Shown piece by piece: positions 54,456 to 62,593 of a stretch of DNA of 64,000 nt; positions within the stretch are counted from its first letter, which is position 1, and each line of letters opens with the position of its first letter. The translations under genes and the position numbers were made by a program. Source of the stretch: Desulfitobacterium chlororespirans DSM 11544 (GTDB taxonomy: Bacteria; Bacillota; Desulfitobacteriia; Desulfitobacteriales; Desulfitobacteriaceae); assembly GCF_900143285.1 (NCBI RefSeq), contig NZ_FRDN01000004.1:251878-315877 (forward strand), written 5' to 3'. The notes beneath the pieces were generated by a model. The model did not search any database and had not been told where the DNA came from. It worked only from the letters and a program-made list of their open reading frames with translations.

Positions 54456-55112
54456 TCACCCACCTTGCAACCGCAAATGACTGCCGGCAATGGCAACAAC
54501 TTTATCCGCCCGGGCAGCCAGCTCCAGATCATGGGTGACAACCACCAAAGCGCAGCCTTGAGCCGGTAAACCAAATAAATAATCACCTACCCAGGAGCAT
54601 AATTGAGGATCAAGGTCGTTGGTGGGTTCATCGGCAAACACCACTGCCGGATCAAGGAGCAAAGCCCGGGCAATCGCCACCCGCCTTTTCTGCCCGACAC
54701 TCAGCTCGCTCGGGTAATAATCGAGCCGGTGCCCCAGTTCAAATTCCTGCAAAAGTTCAACGGCCTTCTCTTTCATTTGCGTATTTTTGGCCAGATACGC
54801 AGGAACCAGCACATTGTCGAGAACGGTTAAAGAGCCGATCAGATTGGCGCTTTGAAAAATGAACCCAAATTCCTGATTGCGCAAACGGTCCTTGCGGTCT
54901 TCCGCCAGTTTGCCAAGGCTTTCGTTTTTATACCATATCTCACCGACTGTAGGGCTCAGCATCAGTCCCAGCAGGGACAGCAGCGTGGATTTACCGCTGC
55001 CGGAGGGCCCGGTGACCGCCAGAGATTGTCCCGCATCAAGTTCCAGGGAAATTCCCTGCAAAATCACTTCTTCACCATAAGTCTTGCCGATATTTTTCGC
55101 TGAAAGCAACAT
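54456..55112 (-). CDS. MacB-like ABC transporter ATPase
   Basis: A 218-residue ATPase of the LolD/MacB type: Walker A GPSGSGKST, signature LSVGQKRRV (Val instead of the usual Gly at the third place of LSGGQ) and Walker B VFADEPTNDLDP. It should pair with the FtsX-like permease gene just upstream in transcription. The MacB type uses mechanical transmission rather than a classical channel. The changed signature may lower activity. Its place next to the ArsS-associated gene suggests export of a metalloid product or repair of an envelope component. Confidence 0.8.
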   Translation of the reverse strand: MLLSAKNIGKTYGEEVILQGISLELDAGQSLAVTGPSGSGKSTLLSLLGLMLSPTVGEIWYKNESLGKLAEDRKDRLRNQEFGFIFQSANLIGSLTVLDNVLVPAYLAKNTQMKEKAVELLQEFELGHRLDYYPSELSVGQKRRVAIARALLLDPAVVFADEPTNDLDPQLCSWVGDYLFGLPAQGCALVVVTHDLELAARADKVVAIAGSHLRLQGG

Positions 55113-55186
55113 ATCTGAACTCCTTTGCTCCTACTTCACCGCTCCTGGCCATCCATGGCACCGCGGTATTAGTCCATCCCTGGACG

Positions 55187-56392
55187 TCAATCAATGTCAC
55201 CGCGCTGGATAGCCAGGGACGGATCGATCTTTCCTACCTGCCCCAGGGGCACGCTGACCGCGCTGAAACTGATCAGGCTGAACAGGCATACCAGTCCGAA
55301 AACTCCTGCCGCCACGGCCGGGCCGCCGGGGACACGAAAAGGAAACGTGCTTTGGGTTTGCAGCAGATTCAAGACCAGCCGGTACAATCCCCCGCCTGCA
55401 GCTAAGCCAAGCAGGATGCCGCTCCCGGTAAGCAGCAGCGCTTCGCCGGCAATCAGCCTGCGCAGGTCCTGTTTCGTAGCCCCCAAAGCCCTGTAGAGTC
55501 CCAGTTCACTTTTGCGGTCCCAGGCCATGGACAAAAAACGTCCAAAAAGCTGGAGGATAGAAGCCAGAACCAATAAAACACCGCAGCCCAGCATAATCAG
55601 AAAGACCACCTGCATCTGACCCTGGATTTCTTTAAAGACACTGCTCTGCTCAATCACCTTAAACTTTCCCAAACGGGAGATCTGATAAGCCACCGTGGCC
55701 GACTGGCCTTCTTCCACCTGGACCAGCAGGGCGGAAACCAGGGTTTCCGGTTCTCCATACCTTGCCCAAAAATGGTCATATCCGGCAATATTTTTCGAAA
55801 AAGCCCGCACGGTATCTATATCCATGAGAATCGACTGGTCCATGTTGGTCCCGGTAAAGTCCAGGCGGGCCGCCACTTGGACGGGATTGCCGAGAATATT
55901 GGCGGAAGCAACCTCAAACCCGCCCACATTGCTGCCGATAATGATCTCGTCGGCAGCCAGCTTACGGCCGATCAGCTGATCGGTCCAGGGCTGGATAACC
56001 CAATCGCTCTCAGGGTCAAAGCCGATCAAACGCACCTCGCCGGTGGAAGAGCAGCAGCTTTCATTCAGGGTCTGGCCAAAAAATTGCGGCGTCACCCGGA
56101 CTACCCCAGCGATTTCTGCCACCTGCCCAGCAACATCTTCAGTCATATAAATCACCGCCGGGGCTCCCGTAAACAGCAGATCCGTATCCGTAAGCATGGT
56201 TTCCGCCTGAGCAGGGATCACCAGAATGTCGGCCCCCAAACGCTGTTTGCTGGTTGCGATGCCTTCCGTAACCCCGTAGTAGACAAGAAAAAGGGCCAAA
56301 AGCACCGCCACGCTGACTGTCACCGACAGCATGGTCGAGAGGGACTGCACCCTGCGCTTGCTCAGGCTGTGGAGAATAAGTTTTCTCATCAT
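55187..56392 (-). CDS. FtsX/MacB-family ABC permease with Cys-Cys extracytoplasmic motif
   Basis: A 401-residue protein: one N-terminal helix, an extracytoplasmic domain of about 230 residues, three further helices and a short tail, the FtsX layout. The external domain has NESCCSSTGEVRL, an unusual Cys-Cys site that could bind metal or metalloid. The cytoplasmic part has the coupling segment RALGATKQDLRRLI. It begins at the stop codon of the DUF4418 gene (overlap TGATG) and is followed by the ATPase gene 74 bases on. A substrate cannot be assigned. Confidence 0.8.
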   Translation of the reverse strand: MMRKLILHSLSKRRVQSLSTMLSVTVSVAVLLALFLVYYGVTEGIATSKQRLGADILVIPAQAETMLTDTDLLFTGAPAVIYMTEDVAGQVAEIAGVVRVTPQFFGQTLNESCCSSTGEVRLIGFDPESDWVIQPWTDQLIGRKLAADEIIIGSNVGGFEVASANILGNPVQVAARLDFTGTNMDQSILMDIDTVRAFSKNIAGYDHFWARYGEPETLVSALLVQVEEGQSATVAYQISRLGKFKVIEQSSVFKEIQGQMQVVFLIMLGCGVLLVLASILQLFGRFLSMAWDRKSELGLYRALGATKQDLRRLIAGEALLLTGSGILLGLAAGGGLYRLVLNLLQTQSTFPFRVPGGPAVAAGVFGLVCLFSLISFSAVSVPLGQVGKIDPSLAIQRGDID

Positions 56393-56826
56393 CAGAACTC
56401 CCTTTTATGCCGCCGTCCATTGTCAGCGTTCAGCAGTTGAATACCGGCGGCAAGGATCAGGAGGCCATAAACGATTCTGCAGAACAAAGCTGTGGTATGG
56501 CAGGCCATCTCTGCCTTCATACAGATACCGATGACTGCATCCGTCGTGATGGCAATGCCGGCAGCCCCTAAGGCTATGATCAAGAGCGAAGATAAACGGC
56601 GGAGCTTAGGTTCCTTCAGAAAAAACTGTCCGGCAGCTGCTAAGATCAAAAGAACAGCAATCGGGATTTCCGCCCGGAAGGTCCAATGGCATTTCATGGG
56701 CACACTGCCACCGGCAGCCGTTTCGATTAATCCGCTGCAAGGAGGAAAGACAAACATACCGGCCAATAAGATAAGCGAAAGGGCGGTGGCAAAACCGGCG
56801 AGGATCTGCCATAGTTTTGATGACAA
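56392..56826 (-). CDS. DUF4418-like membrane protein
   Basis: A 144-residue protein with four hydrophobic helices and paired cysteines (PPC, MKC, ACH, LFC) facing, presumably, outward. This follows the DUF4418 pattern of small membrane proteins beside ABC genes in Firmicutes. The start is a TTG preceded by GAGGTG; an upstream open stretch lies inside the binding-protein gene and is not believable. It is coupled to the FtsX-like gene. Function unknown; redox or metal binding is suggested by the Cys residues. Confidence 0.7.
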   Translation of the reverse strand: MSSKLWQILAGFATALSLILLAGMFVFPPCSGLIETAAGGSVPMKCHWTFRAEIPIAVLLILAAAGQFFLKEPKLRRLSSLLIIALGAAGIAITTDAVIGICMKAEMACHTTALFCRIVYGLLILAAGIQLLNADNGRRHKREF

Positions 56827-56848
56827 AGGATACACCTCTTTCTGACAA

Positions 56849-57883
56849 CTATTGTTCTCCCATGAAGGAGACCATCTGGACGTAGAGCTCATCAATATAA
56901 GCATCCAAGTCGGCAGGTGCCTTTTCCAAGGCTCCGGCTCTGGCAATCTGGTGCCAAATTTCTCTGAAGCTGTCGTCCACTGTCTTCTTGTCCCCGGCAA
57001 TCCAGGTATAATCTTTGATCAATTGGGCGTTCAAATCAGCGTCACCGGCAATATAGCCTTTATCCATGACCATTTGAGCGGCTTCATCAGGTTTTTCTTC
57101 CAGATATTCGCAAGCTTTGGTAAAGGCTTGTGACATACGTTGGCCGATCTCGGGATTAGCGTCCAGGGTTCGCTTGTTCATGCCGATAAAGCAGCAGAGA
57201 GTATCCTTCAGGCCCGGATCAAAGGTATTGGAATAAAATTTGGTTTTTCCATTCTGAACGGCCATTTCCGGGAAAGGATCGTAAGTGGCAAAAGCATCCA
57301 CTTCTCCTTGATCCAGCGCCTGCTCCATTTGAGCATTGGGGTAAGAAAGCCAGGTCACCTTTTTTGGGTCTTTCCCCAGTTTCACCATTTCCGAAGCGAT
57401 TTGAATCTGGGCGATACCGCCAATGGCAGCCGCCACTTTTTTCCCTTCCAGATCGGCTACACTTTGAATGCCGCTTTCCGGGGCAGCCGCTCCCTGAATA
57501 CATCCTTTGTGCAGGGAATCGATAATCATTAATTCCAAGCCCTGTTCCATGGGTTTAAATTTATCAGGAGTCAGTTCAAAAGCATCCAATTCGTCATTGG
57601 CCATCAAAACCGCCACATCACCAGTAATTTTCAATAATTTAACATCAAGGCCGGCTTCCTTAAAAAATCCTTTTTCGTAAGCCACAAAAATCGGTGATTC
57701 GCAGGTGCCGCCCCAATAACCGACCACTGCCGGTATTAAATCGCTGTTTTCACCGGTCTGCGGGGTGTTGTCAGCCGGGGTTGTGTTAGCCGGGGTGGCG
57801 TTTCCGCCCGTGCCACAGCCGGTCAGGACCAAAGCCGCTGCCAGCAGCAGGACCAAAAGCAAACTCATACTGTTTCTTTTCAA
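56849..57883 (-). CDS. ABC substrate-binding lipoprotein, SsuA/TauA-like
   Basis: A 344-residue protein with a lipobox LTGC after a Leu/Ala-rich core, a short Thr/Asn-rich linker and an NMT1/SsuA-type binding domain (VGYWGGTCESPIFVAYEKGFF). It belongs to the nitrate/sulfonate/taurine family and works outside the membrane with the ATPase and permease encoded right upstream in transcription. The Cys in GTCES is notable. It ends 22 bases before the DUF4418 gene, linking the importer to the exporter module. Confidence 0.85.
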   Translation of the reverse strand: MKRNSMSLLLVLLLAAALVLTGCGTGGNATPANTTPADNTPQTGENSDLIPAVVGYWGGTCESPIFVAYEKGFFKEAGLDVKLLKITGDVAVLMANDELDAFELTPDKFKPMEQGLELMIIDSLHKGCIQGAAAPESGIQSVADLEGKKVAAAIGGIAQIQIASEMVKLGKDPKKVTWLSYPNAQMEQALDQGEVDAFATYDPFPEMAVQNGKTKFYSNTFDPGLKDTLCCFIGMNKRTLDANPEIGQRMSQAFTKACEYLEEKPDEAAQMVMDKGYIAGDADLNAQLIKDYTWIAGDKKTVDDSFREIWHQIARAGALEKAPADLDAYIDELYVQMVSFMGEQ

Positions 57884-57902
57884 TTTAACTCTCCTCCAAT
57901 TT

Positions 57903-58685
57903 TTACTTGTTTTTTATGGTTTGATTTGTATTGCAACATTCCAGAATAGCCATGATTTCCCTGCGCAAGCGGACAAACTCAGAAGATGTTCTGTCCCGGG
58001 GATGTTGGAGGCCGATGGTCACTTCCCCGATAACCTTACCGGGTCGGGAGGATAGGATAACCACACGGTCGCTTAAGTACACAGCCTCCTCAATATCATG
58101 AGTTACCAGAATGATAATGGGTTGATCCCGTTGCCATATCTTAATAATTTCATCTTGAATCGCCATGCGGGTGAACGCATCAAGAGCGCTCAGGGGTTCA
58201 TCCAGCAGGATCAACCCCGGGTCCTGAATAAAGGTGCGGGCCAGAGAAGTACGGCTGGCCATGCCCCCGGAGATCTGGTGGGGATAAGCTTTTTCGAAGC
58301 CCTGCAAGCCCATCAGTTCGATATATTCCTGTACTTTAGCCTGCTCCTGCTTAAACACCCTGCGGGCCTTGAGACCGAAAGCGATATTGTCGTAAACCGA
58401 TAACCAGGGAAAGAGATTAGTGTCCTGAAACACGAACCCCCGGTCATAATGAGGGCTGGCAACCACCTCCCCGTTATAGCTCAATATCCCGTCCTGGGGG
58501 TGATCCAATCCTGCCACCAGGCGCAGGAAGGTGGATTTGCCGCAGCCGCTGGGTCCCACCAGCGCCACGATCTCCCCACGGGTGATTTCCAGATTAAATT
58601 GATCCAGAGCATGAACCTGCTTGTTGTCTCCGTCATGGTAAATGCGCGTAATCTTGTCAGCCAGCAAATGACGTTCCCCTACCAT
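57903..58685 (-). CDS. ABC transporter ATPase, SsuB/TauB-like
   Basis: A 260-residue ATPase: Walker A GPSGCGKST, signature ISGGMASR and Walker B LILLDEPLSALD, with the H-loop LVTHDIEEA. The start used here is the ATG overlapping the permease stop (ATGGTAG), giving MVGERHLL; an ATG 7 codons upstream is possible. It powers the importer of the neighbouring binding protein. The signature has ISGGM instead of LSGGQ, seen in several sulfonate-type ATPases. Confidence 0.85.
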   Translation of the reverse strand: MVGERHLLADKITRIYHDGDNKQVHALDQFNLEITRGEIVALVGPSGCGKSTFLRLVAGLDHPQDGILSYNGEVVASPHYDRGFVFQDTNLFPWLSVYDNIAFGLKARRVFKQEQAKVQEYIELMGLQGFEKAYPHQISGGMASRTSLARTFIQDPGLILLDEPLSALDAFTRMAIQDEIIKIWQRDQPIIILVTHDIEEAVYLSDRVVILSSRPGKVIGEVTIGLQHPRDRTSSEFVRLRREIMAILECCNTNQTIKNK

Positions 58686-59701
58686 CTCACAGTCCCTTTC
58701 TGCCATTTCAGCAGGCGGTTGCGTATTCTGAAAAGGGTATCCATCAGGATAAAGAAAAGAATAATGAATAGTCCCACCGTGCTGAATATCTTGGCATATT
58801 CACCCCAGGCCTCAGCCCATTTGATATACCATCCCAGCCCTGCTTCCACCCCAAGCATTTCAGCAATAATCAAGGCTCCGAAGGAAGAGCTTAACCCCAT
58901 GAACAAACCGGTGAACATAGCCGGCAAGGCGGCAGGGAGCGCCACATGGAGCATAATGTAAACTTCGCTGGCACCCAAAACCCGGGCTGTCTCGACCAGC
59001 CGTTTATCCGTATCGCGGATCGCCGAACTGACCATGAGGGTCAAAGGAAACCAAATGCTTAAAACAATCAGGAAAACGCTGGCTTGGCGGCTGGTGGCAA
59101 AGAGCACCATGACGATGGGCAGCCAGGCCGCCGAAGGAACCGGCCCGATCATTTTCAAAACCGGCATGAACCAATAATTGCAGATCTGGCTCCAGCCCAG
59201 CAGAATGCCTGAAATCATGCCGCTGATAATGCCGATCACAATTCCCGTAAATAAGAGTTTCATGGAAAAATAAAAGCTCACCGCCAGGGTCTCCAGGTTA
59301 GTGGTTACAGAACTCAGAATTTTGTCCGGGCTGGGCACAAAAGGCAGGCGGAAACGCCCCGTTTTCAGGGTGGCCATATCCAGTGCCGCCACCAGCAAAA
59401 TGGCCGCCGTCAAGAGCCAGGACAAATACAGCATTTTAGCCCGCAGCTTCGGAAGCAAAAAGGAAGCCAACCCCAAAATCACATAAATCCCCAGGCAGGT
59501 TTTTAAGAAGGCGGGATAGGTCACGGATTGGTAGCCCTTGGGATAGACATTGGGCAGGGTCAGGTGCAGGACCAAGGCCGCCAGAAGCGCTCCGGCCGGG
59601 GCGAGCATCTGGAGAATCTGAGGCAAAGTTACCGTAGGTTTTGCCTCTGCCTGCTTGGATTTTTGCAAAAGATAGTTTCGATCACTCTCTGTTATAGCCA
59701 C
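58679..59701 (-). CDS. ABC transporter permease, SsuC/TauC-like
   Basis: A 340-residue permease with an extra N-terminal pair of helices (residues 30-100) followed by the usual five or six helices. The coupling segment reads RLVETARVLGASEVYIMLHVALPAA, typical of the family. It overlaps the ATPase gene by 7 bases. It is the first gene of the second importer after the deaminase gene and is co-directional with it. Confidence 0.85.
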   Translation of the reverse strand: MAITESDRNYLLQKSKQAEAKPTVTLPQILQMLAPAGALLAALVLHLTLPNVYPKGYQSVTYPAFLKTCLGIYVILGLASFLLPKLRAKMLYLSWLLTAAILLVAALDMATLKTGRFRLPFVPSPDKILSSVTTNLETLAVSFYFSMKLLFTGIVIGIISGMISGILLGWSQICNYWFMPVLKMIGPVPSAAWLPIVMVLFATSRQASVFLIVLSIWFPLTLMVSSAIRDTDKRLVETARVLGASEVYIMLHVALPAALPAMFTGLFMGLSSSFGALIIAEMLGVEAGLGWYIKWAEAWGEYAKIFSTVGLFIILFFILMDTLFRIRNRLLKWQKGTVRW

Positions 59702-59751
59702 TGGAATTGATCAGCTCCTTCCCAATTAAAATTTGCAGTGGCACCTGGTGA

Positions 59752-61053
59752 TTACTGGACCTCCGCCGCAATTCTTTTCGCCCTTTGTTCCACTTCCCGG
59801 CAGATTCTTTGTTCATCCAGGGTCAGCAGGCAACGGTCTTCCATCAGAATCCTGCCGTCAACCATGGCCGTGCTGACATCCCGGCCGCCGGCACAATACA
59901 CCAAGTGAGAAAGAATGGAGAACCGGGGATAGAAATGCGGCTGATTCATATTAACGGCAATCAAATCGGCTTTATATCCGGGTACAAGCTTCCCGATTTC
60001 CGGGATTCCCACAACCCTGGCTCCGCCGGCTGTCGCCATTTCCAAAACGGTGTAAGCTTTGAGATCTTCCGGTGAGCCGACCAGTTTCTGCTGGAAAGCA
60101 GCGGAGCGCATCTCGCCGAACATGTCCAGATCGTTGTTGCTGGAAGCGCCGTCCGTCCCCAGACCTACAGCGACTCCCGCCGCCAGCAGCCGGGGTATGG
60201 GGGCCGTGCCGCTGCTTAGCTTCATGTTGCTCTCGGGATTGTGGGCGACCCCAACCCGGTATTGAGCCAGCAGCCCAATCTCCTCTTCATCAAGATGCAC
60301 ACCATGGGCCGCGATCACATGTCCGCCGAAAAAGCCCAGACTTTCCAGCCATCTGACCGGAGTTGTTCCATATCTTTCACGGATAGTTGCCAGTTCCGTT
60401 TGAGTTTCCGCGAGATGAATATGCATCCCGGTCCCCAGCCTGTCCGCTTCCTGCTTCACTTCCCGCAGGAATTCCCCCGTGCAGGTATAAGGAGCGTGGG
60501 GCCCGAAAAGAACTTTGATCCTCCCATTCCCCTGATTATGAAACTTATGGTAAAGAGCAGTGCTTTCTTCAATGGCTTTCCTGCCGGTTTCCGGATCGGG
60601 AACAATGGCGCCCCTGGCCAGCAAAGCCCTTGTCCCGGCTTCCAGAACCGCCCTGGCCGTTTCATCCTGACTCATATACATATCCACCATGGTGGTCGTG
60701 CCGGATTTCAGCATCTCGCAGAGCGCCAGGGCACTCCCCCAGTAAATATCCGCCGCCGACATTCTGGCTTCATAGGGCCAGACCTTTTTTTCCAGCCAGG
60801 GCATAAGGGGCAGATCATCGGCATACCCGCGCAGCAAGGTCATGGCTGCATGGGTGTGGGTATTGATAAGACCCGGCATGATCACGTGCTGGGGCAAGTC
60901 GATTATCCTGTCCGGCCTGAAGTCCCCGGCAACGGCTCCTCTTTCTCCTACAGCCGCAATACGGTCCCCGTGGACGGCGACTTCGCCGTCGGGATAAAAA
61001 TCCTCCGCACCGGTCATGGGCAGGACCATTCCCCGAATCAAATAGTTCGTCAA
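59752..61053 (-). CDS. MTA/SAH or 5'-deoxyadenosine deaminase (amidohydrolase)
   Basis: A 433-residue amidohydrolase: metal-binding NTHTHAAMTLLRG (His pair near 66-68), HIHLAET and AHGVHLDEE in the middle, and GTDGASSNNDLDMF near 300, all as in MtaD-type deaminases of adenosine derivatives. It would deaminate 5'-methylthioadenosine, S-adenosylhomocysteine or 5'-deoxyadenosine. The array encodes six radical SAM domains, each of which may release 5'-deoxyadenosine, and a methyltransferase that makes SAH, so a recycling role fits. It lies upstream of the second importer genes. A deaminase for an arsenic nucleoside is another possibility. Confidence 0.85.
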   Translation of the reverse strand: MTNYLIRGMVLPMTGAEDFYPDGEVAVHGDRIAAVGERGAVAGDFRPDRIIDLPQHVIMPGLINTHTHAAMTLLRGYADDLPLMPWLEKKVWPYEARMSAADIYWGSALALCEMLKSGTTTMVDMYMSQDETARAVLEAGTRALLARGAIVPDPETGRKAIEESTALYHKFHNQGNGRIKVLFGPHAPYTCTGEFLREVKQEADRLGTGMHIHLAETQTELATIRERYGTTPVRWLESLGFFGGHVIAAHGVHLDEEEIGLLAQYRVGVAHNPESNMKLSSGTAPIPRLLAAGVAVGLGTDGASSNNDLDMFGEMRSAAFQQKLVGSPEDLKAYTVLEMATAGGARVVGIPEIGKLVPGYKADLIAVNMNQPHFYPRFSILSHLVYCAGGRDVSTAMVDGRILMEDRCLLTLDEQRICREVEQRAKRIAAEVQ

Positions 61054-61309
61054 GCTTCTCCCCTCCTCTTCATGGGTCCAGAGTTGTGTCTTTGTTCATT
61101 TGTCTTACCATTATTTTCTTTGTCATCATGGCCATTAAGAAATAAAATTCATCTCCTTGTCTTACGCTTGATTTTACATTGCATTTTTCATGCCAAGTCT
61201 TTGTAATGGATAAAAAGCCCGCTAATAAGCCATTGCTTGTTTTTTCGTTTTGTCGAACTTTTTCTAATTTCACACATATTTTTCATTTTGAGACGATTGG
61301 GGAATTAAA

Positions 61310-62254
61310 TTATTTATGATTACACCTGAGAAATCCACCCAAAAGAGCGTCTTCAACCTCATCTTCAGTGCTTTTGACAATGCGCTCCCGGTAAGAAACC
61401 TCAGCAGGGCTTCCCTGGGGCCATAAGCGATCAAACCATTTAATGAATGCCTCATGATCGTAGCAAAGGGGCAATGCTTCGACGAAAAGTTTCCCGGCTT
61501 TACCGCGGTACAACGCGTCCTGATGGGGCGAGACTGCAATCCGGGTGACTAAGCCGCAAAGCTGCCCCTTGAAGTTCGGCATACCCGCCGCACCGTTATT
61601 GATGACCGCTCCATGCTCCCAGGCCAAAGCGGCGGGTGCGCAGGTATGGGTTGTGGCCAGCACCCTTATCCCCTGCCCGGACATCCAACCGGCAAGTTCG
61701 GCTTGGCGCCCGGTTTCCATAAGGGATCCACGAGAGCACTGCCATCCCGCCAGAGACTGCTCATCGCCGTGGGAAATTGCCACCTTTTCCTTCCCTACTT
61801 CAACGATGGCGACACCGGGACGGTTTCCCAGCAGCCCCTTCCCTCCAGGCAAAGACCTAAATGCCTCTTTCAATTCCTGATGAATGAGATTGGAGCGGTC
61901 TACCGCCTCCTGGGAGACGCAGTCCGGATAAGCGCACCCGCAGCCTGCGCCGATATCCCTTTCCCGCCTGAGTTCTGCCTCCACATTGCCGAGCAGCTTA
62001 AGGTAGTCTTTGGCCAGCCCCTCCGTATGGATAAAATCCTGAGCGGTTTTGTCAAACCAGTGCATATCACCGTTGCATACCACCAGGGAAGCCCTCTCTC
62101 CGGCAACCAAAAGCGCAAGGGCCTTCAACGCCTCCGGATTGCCGTATATCCCTCCGGCCACGTAAAGGGTATCCCACCGGCCCCAGGGCTCCGCTTCGAA
62201 AAGCTGCGGCGTCAGGGTATAATCGGTTGGACAGCTTCTTCCCGCCACGATCAT
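61310..62254 (-). CDS. Calcineurin-like metallophosphoesterase
   Basis: A 314-residue protein with degenerate metallophosphoesterase motifs: VAGGIYGNPEAL, CNGDMHWFD (GD), LLGNVEAEL (GN-E), ISHGDE and TTHTCAP. The last motif has Cys where a second His is usual, and the middle holds CGCAYPDC. It may hydrolyse a phosphate ester such as a nucleotide or sugar phosphate. Between it and the deaminase lie 256 bases without a supported gene. The substitution pattern suggests changed metal use. Confidence 0.65.
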   Translation of the reverse strand: MIVAGRSCPTDYTLTPQLFEAEPWGRWDTLYVAGGIYGNPEALKALALLVAGERASLVVCNGDMHWFDKTAQDFIHTEGLAKDYLKLLGNVEAELRRERDIGAGCGCAYPDCVSQEAVDRSNLIHQELKEAFRSLPGGKGLLGNRPGVAIVEVGKEKVAISHGDEQSLAGWQCSRGSLMETGRQAELAGWMSGQGIRVLATTHTCAPAALAWEHGAVINNGAAGMPNFKGQLCGLVTRIAVSPHQDALYRGKAGKLFVEALPLCYDHEAFIKWFDRLWPQGSPAEVSYRERIVKSTEDEVEDALLGGFLRCNHK

Positions 62255-62305
62255 TGCTCAGTCACGCTCCTTCCCTTCGCCCCAAGCCCCGGCAGCTTCA
62301 TAGTC

Positions 62306-62575
62306 TCACAAGCCCAGTTCCCTTTCCTTCGTTTTGCTTATGGAAGCAATCAGGCCGGGAAGAACATACCCCAAGGTGCACAGAATAAGGCCATAGAGGT
62401 TTACTGCAAGCAAAAGAGCATTTTCACCGGTCCCAATTCCCAAATGTTGGGGAATTATACCTACCGTAAAGGCAACACCGAGGGCGATGCCAATCCAAAA
62501 ACTCAAGTGAAACCCTAACCGTGTCGGCTTAATTATGCCATGTAGGATAAAGATCGGTGCCAGCCCCATGACCAT
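62306..62575 (-). CDS. Small membrane protein of unknown family
   Basis: An 89-residue protein with two or three hydrophobic segments (FWIGIALGVAF, LLLAVNLYGLILCTLGYVL) and a basic end (KTKERE). It has no strong ribosome site and starts 19 bases after the BioB-like gene C stop codon. I do not recognise a family. Small size and location suggest an accessory membrane subunit. Confidence 0.5.
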   Translation of the reverse strand: MVMGLAPIFILHGIIKPTRLGFHLSFWIGIALGVAFTVGIIPQHLGIGTGENALLLAVNLYGLILCTLGYVLPGLIASISKTKERELGL

Positions 62576-62593
62576 AGCGGGAATACCAACTCC

